Assembly (NCBI RefSeq): GCF_013778505.1
Contig: NZ_JAAOWU010000021.1
Location: forward strand, 29,870 to 93,869
Reading direction: 5' to 3'
Length of the DNA stretch: 64,000 nt
From: Pseudomonas sivasensis
GTDB taxonomy: Bacteria; Pseudomonadota; Gammaproteobacteria; Pseudomonadales; Pseudomonadaceae
Translations under genes and position numbers: made by a program
The notes under the pieces: model-generated
Databases searched by the model: none
Told to the model about the DNA's origin: nothing
The model's input: only the letters and a program-made list of their open reading frames with translations
Part shown: piece by piece, positions 61,038-64,000 of the stretch
How positions within the stretch are numbered: the first letter of the stretch is position 1
Layout: every line of letters begins with the position of its first letter

Positions 61038-62861
61038 ATGACCACACCGTTTGATCCGAGTGCCTTTCTCTCAACCTGCAGTGGCCGCCCTGGCGTGTAC
61101 CGCATGTTCGACAGCGAGGCCCGCCTGCTTTACGTCGGCAAAGCCAAGAACCTGAAAAATCGTCTGGCGAGCTATTTTCGCAAGAGCGGTCTCGCGCCGA
61201 AAACTGCCGCCCTGGTAGCGCGCATCGCCCAGGTCGAAACCACCATCACCGCCAATGAGACCGAAGCGCTGTTGCTTGAGCAGACGCTGATCAAGGAATG
61301 GCGGCCGCCCTACAACATTCTGCTGCGTGACGATAAATCCTACCCCTATGTGTTTTTATCGGACGGTAATTTCCCGCGCCTGAGCATTCACCGCGGGGCG
61401 AAGAAGGCGAAGGGCAAATACTTCGGGCCTTATCCCAGCGCTGGGGCAATTCGTGAAAGCTTGAGCCTGCTGCAAAAAACCTTTTTTGTGCGCCAGTGTG
61501 AAGACAGTTTCTACAAGAATCGCACGCGGCCTTGCCTGCAATATCAGATCAAACGCTGCAAGGCGCCCTGTGTGGGCCTGGTGGAGCCCTCGGAGTACGC
61601 CGAGGATGTGCGCCATTCGGTGATGTTCCTAGAAGGACGCAGCAATGCGCTCACCGATGAGCTATCGGCAGCCATGGAGCAGGCGGCGAGTACCTTGGAT
61701 TTTGAGCGGGCTGCGGAGCTACGCGACCAGATCTCCTTGCTGCGCCGTGTCCAGGACCAACAAAGCATGGAAGGTGGCACCGGCGACGTTGACGTGATAG
61801 CGGCCTTCGTCAACCCGGGCGGCGCTTGTGTGCACCTGATCAGTGTGCGCGGCGGGCGAGTGCTCGGCAGCAAGAACTTCTTCCCGCAGACCGGTATCGA
61901 CGAGGAAGTAGCCGAAGTCATGGCCGCCTTCCTGGGCCAGTACTACGTGAGCAGCCCTGAGCGCGACCTGCCGTCGGAGCTGATCGTCAACGTAGTGCAC
62001 GAAGACTTCCCCACCTTGATCGAGGCGATCCACGAACTGCGTGGCCGCGAGCTGGACATCAGCCACCGCGTACGCGGCACCCGCGCGCGTTGGCAGCAAT
62101 TGGCGGTGACCAATGCCGAGCAGGCCCTGAGTGCGCGCCTGGCCAACCGACAGCATGTGGCCGCACGTTTCGACGCCCTGGCCGAAGTCCTCAATCTGGA
62201 CGAGCCACCACAGCGTCTGGAGTGCTACGACATCAGCCACTCCAGCGGCGAGGCCACCGTAGCCTCCTGTGTGGTGTTTGGTCCGGAAGGGCCGATTAAG
62301 TCCGACTACCGGCGCTACAACATCGAAGGTGTGACCGCCGGCGATGACTACGCCGCCATGCACCAGGCTCTCACGCGCCGCTTCAGTAAGTTGAAGGACG
62401 GGGAGGGCAAGTTGCCGGATATCCTCCTGGTCGACGGCGGCAAGGGGCAACTGTCCATGGCCCGCGACGTGCTTAACGAGCTGGCGGTACCTGACCTGAT
62501 CCTGCTCGGCGTGGCCAAGGGGGCCACACGCAAAGCGGGTTTCGAGACGTTGTACTTGAATGATGCCGCCCATGAGTTCACTTTGAAGGGCGATTCGCCC
62601 GCGCTGCATTTGATTCAACAGATTCGCGACGAAGCTCACCGTTTCGCCATTACCGGCCACCGCGCACGCCGTGGCAAAACCCGGCGAACCTCAACTCTGG
62701 AAGGGGTGGCCGGGGTCGGCCCGACGCGACGTCGCGACTTGCTTAAACATTTTGGTGGCTTGCAGGAGCTGTCCCGTGCCAGCATTGACGAGATAGCCAA
62801 AGCACCCGGTATCAGTAAAAAGCTCGCTGAGCTGATTTATGCGAATCTGCACAGCGAATAG
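61038..62861 (+). CDS. uvrC: Excinuclease ABC subunit C
   Basis: 607 residues. Makes both incisions in nucleotide excision repair. GIY-YIG N-terminal nuclease (RPGVYRMFDSEARLLYVGKAKNLKNRLASYF), UvrB-binding UVR motif (DELSAAMEQAASTLDFERAAELRDQI), RNase-H-like C-terminal nuclease (LECYDISHSSGEATVAS ... ILLVDGGKGQLSMA), and C-terminal HhH (LEGVAGVGPTRRRDLLKHF). Standard gacA-uvrC-pgsA arrangement of gammaproteobacteria. Confidence 0.97.
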   Translation: MTTPFDPSAFLSTCSGRPGVYRMFDSEARLLYVGKAKNLKNRLASYFRKSGLAPKTAALVARIAQVETTITANETEALLLEQTLIKEWRPPYNILLRDDKSYPYVFLSDGNFPRLSIHRGAKKAKGKYFGPYPSAGAIRESLSLLQKTFFVRQCEDSFYKNRTRPCLQYQIKRCKAPCVGLVEPSEYAEDVRHSVMFLEGRSNALTDELSAAMEQAASTLDFERAAELRDQISLLRRVQDQQSMEGGTGDVDVIAAFVNPGGACVHLISVRGGRVLGSKNFFPQTGIDEEVAEVMAAFLGQYYVSSPERDLPSELIVNVVHEDFPTLIEAIHELRGRELDISHRVRGTRARWQQLAVTNAEQALSARLANRQHVAARFDALAEVLNLDEPPQRLECYDISHSSGEATVASCVVFGPEGPIKSDYRRYNIEGVTAGDDYAAMHQALTRRFSKLKDGEGKLPDILLVDGGKGQLSMARDVLNELAVPDLILLGVAKGATRKAGFETLYLNDAAHEFTLKGDSPALHLIQQIRDEAHRFAITGHRARRGKTRRTSTLEGVAGVGPTRRRDLLKHFGGLQELSRASIDEIAKAPGISKKLAELIYANLHSE

Positions 62862-62893
62862 AATGCCTTTCCACCTCGTAGCCAGTTGTGCCG

Positions 62894-63454
62894 ATGAATA
62901 TCCCTAATCTGATCACCGTTCTACGCGTCTTGCTTATCCCGATTTTCATTTTGTTGTTCTATCTGCCGTACGAATGGAGCTACTTGGCCTCCAGTTCGGT
63001 GTTCGCCTTTGCGGCTGCCACCGACTGGCTTGACGGCTACCTGGCCCGCCGCTTGGAGCAGAGCACGCCTTTTGGCGCGTTCCTGGACCCCGTGGCCGAC
63101 AAGCTGATGGTGGCTGTCGCTCTGGTCCTGCTGGTGCAAGAGCACGGTAATCTGTGGCTGACACTGCCGGCCGCGGTGATCATCGGTCGTGAGATCGTCG
63201 TTTCGGCTCTGCGCGAATGGATGGCCGAAATTGGCGCCCGCGCCCACGTAGCCGTGTCCAACATGGGGAAATGGAAAACTGCCGCGCAAATGCTCGCGCT
63301 GGTCATCCTGCTGGCGAACCCGTCGGATTTCTCCTTTTGGGTATTGCTGGGCTACGCCTTGCTGCTTATCGCCGCCGGTCTGACCCTGTGGTCGATGCTC
63401 CAGTATCTGCGCGCTGCCTGGCCACATCTGCGCACTACTGTTGAAAAGAAATAA
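62894..63454 (+). CDS. pgsA: CDP-diacylglycerol-glycerol-3-phosphate phosphatidyltransferase
   Basis: 186 residues from ATG 62894 (MNIPNLITVLRVLLIP); a GTG two codons earlier is an alternative. Makes phosphatidylglycerol-phosphate at the inner membrane. The CDP-alcohol phosphatidyltransferase motif is intact: DWLDGYLARRLEQST, GAFLDPVADK, fitting DGx2ARx8Gx3Dx3D. About four membrane segments. Third gene of the gacA-uvrC-pgsA unit. Confidence 0.95.
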   Translation: MNIPNLITVLRVLLIPIFILLFYLPYEWSYLASSSVFAFAAATDWLDGYLARRLEQSTPFGAFLDPVADKLMVAVALVLLVQEHGNLWLTLPAAVIIGREIVVSALREWMAEIGARAHVAVSNMGKWKTAAQMLALVILLANPSDFSFWVLLGYALLLIAAGLTLWSMLQYLRAAWPHLRTTVEKK

Positions 63455-63474
63455 AACTTTTTTGAATCAAGAGG

Positions 63475-63502
63475 TTGACGGGTGCTCAGGATTCTATAGA
63501 AT
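63475..63502 (+). promoter_or_regulatory. Promoter of tRNA-Gly
   Basis: TTGACG (63475-63480), 16-bp spacer, TAGAAT (63497-63502), ending 12 bases before the tRNA. A good sigma-70 promoter, as usual for stable RNA genes. Confidence 0.8.
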
Positions 63503-63514
63503 GCGCATCACCAA

Positions 63515-63590
<76 letters not shown>

Positions 63591-63598
63591 AGCATTAC

Positions 63599-63630
63599 GA
63601 AAAAGCCACTCAATAGAGTGGCTTTTTTTT
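63599..63630 (+). terminator. Intrinsic terminator after tRNA-Gly
   Basis: AAAAGCCACTC-AATA-GAGTGGCTTTTTTTT: 10-bp stem with T-run. No further tRNA is seen after it in the window; the following 209 bases hold no recognised gene. Confidence 0.92.
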
Positions 63631-63839
63631 GCCTGTGATTTATGGAATGGACGCTTCGGCGTCTTTTTTCGTTTCTGCGCAAAACCACTGTAAACCAGAG
63701 TAATCCCGTACGTTTGAGTAGTGTCTTATGGCGTTTTTACGGGGCGCCTGGAAATCGTATGTTGGCTTGCCTCTTCAGGTTACCGGAGGAGCATTGGGTG
63801 CTGACTCTCTAACAGGAACTCAGCAACTTTGACGGCTTG

Positions 63840-64000
63840 TCACCCATGCTGATCCGCCAGTTTGTGTTCCAGATAGTGAATGTTCACACCACCTTCGCAG
63901 AAGCCTTCATCACGAACCAGGTCCCGATGCAGCGGGATGTTGGTCTTGATGCCATCAACCACGATTTCGTCCAGGGCGTTACGCATACGGGCCATGGCCT
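63840..64000 (-). CDS. Biotin carboxylase-like (AccC) C-terminus, partial
   Basis: The last 52 codons of a gene that continues past the right edge. AMARMRNALDEIVVDGIKTNIPLH and GGVNIHYLEHKLADQHG match the C-terminal end of AccC (acetyl-CoA carboxylase, biotin carboxylase subunit) or a close paralogue. The stop is TGA at 63840-63842. Whether the gene is intact, a second accC copy or part of another biotin-dependent carboxylase cannot be told from here. Confidence 0.75.
   Translation of the reverse strand, partial: AMARMRNALDEIVVDGIKTNIPLHRDLVRDEGFCEGGVNIHYLEHKLADQHG

Overview
The window is a chromosomal segment of a fluorescent pseudomonad, most likely of the Pseudomonas fluorescens group. 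Evidence: the gacA-uvrC-pgsA-tRNA-Gly block with gacA on its usual TTG start, an AlkC-type DNA glycosylase, a DUF1652 protein and a DUF3077 remnant (both families largely restricted to pseudomonads), GC-rich coding sequence, and many REP/REPIN palindromes between genes. Most of the window is ordinary core or near-core metabolism and transport; the accessory material is concentrated in a few places.

Layout. 1-9.8 kb: YceH-like protein (cut by the edge), DUF1993, SstT symporter, MFS exporter, NhaR-type regulator, a small lipoprotein, TerC, the selenium pair selD-selU, an UPF0718-type permease and an exported histidine-phosphatase-like protein. 10-12.7 kb: glutathione transferase, PhzF-like isomerase and a zinc-type HemB. 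12.9-19.5 kb: a minus-strand RHS polymorphic-toxin locus with a variable toxin tip, two related immunity-like genes split by a REPIN, a start-less RNase-A-like toxin fragment and a CdiI-type immunity gene. 19.7-22.2 kb: two lipoproteins and a hotdog thioesterase. 22.3-25.9 kb: ketone-body catabolism (atoD-atoA-atoB) with divergent LysR. 26-30.2 kb: hypothetical protein, sirtuin, CBS protein, topoisomerase III. 30.4-34.8 kb: GMC oxidoreductase plus MHS-type transporter with divergent LysR. 34.9-38 kb: cupin-XRE regulator, glutamine-synthetase-like (puuA-type) ligase and alkC as one transcription unit. 38-42.7 kb: RcnB-like protein, MFS, DUF1652, and a PAS-LuxR regulator with near-identical palindromic sites at both ends. 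43-45.6 kb: internally duplicated membrane protein plus nitrilase-family amidase behind a perfect 16-bp palindrome, then a frameshifted DUF3077 gene. 45.7-50.6 kb: FKBP, GNAT, mgtA-mgtC. 50.9-55.7 kb: a BvgA/BvgS-like phosphorelay followed by a receiver-like protein lacking the phospho-acceptor. 55.7-59.5 kb: aldo-keto reductase, DAHP synthase with an elaborate leader (aromatic-rich leader peptide, intrinsic terminator, second small ORF), nitrilase-family hydrolase and GNAT. 59.5-60.2 kb: two divergent phage-type DNA-binding proteins. 60.4-64 kb: gacA, uvrC, pgsA, tRNA-Gly, and the 3' end of an accC-like gene.

The least explained items are the toxin/immunity assemblage at 12.9-15.2 kb, the two-ORF attenuator in front of DAHP synthase at 57.7-58.2 kb, the matched operator-like sites around the PAS-LuxR gene, and the pseudo-receiver beside the BvgAS-like pair. 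I see no CRISPR array, no complete insertion sequence and no rRNA.
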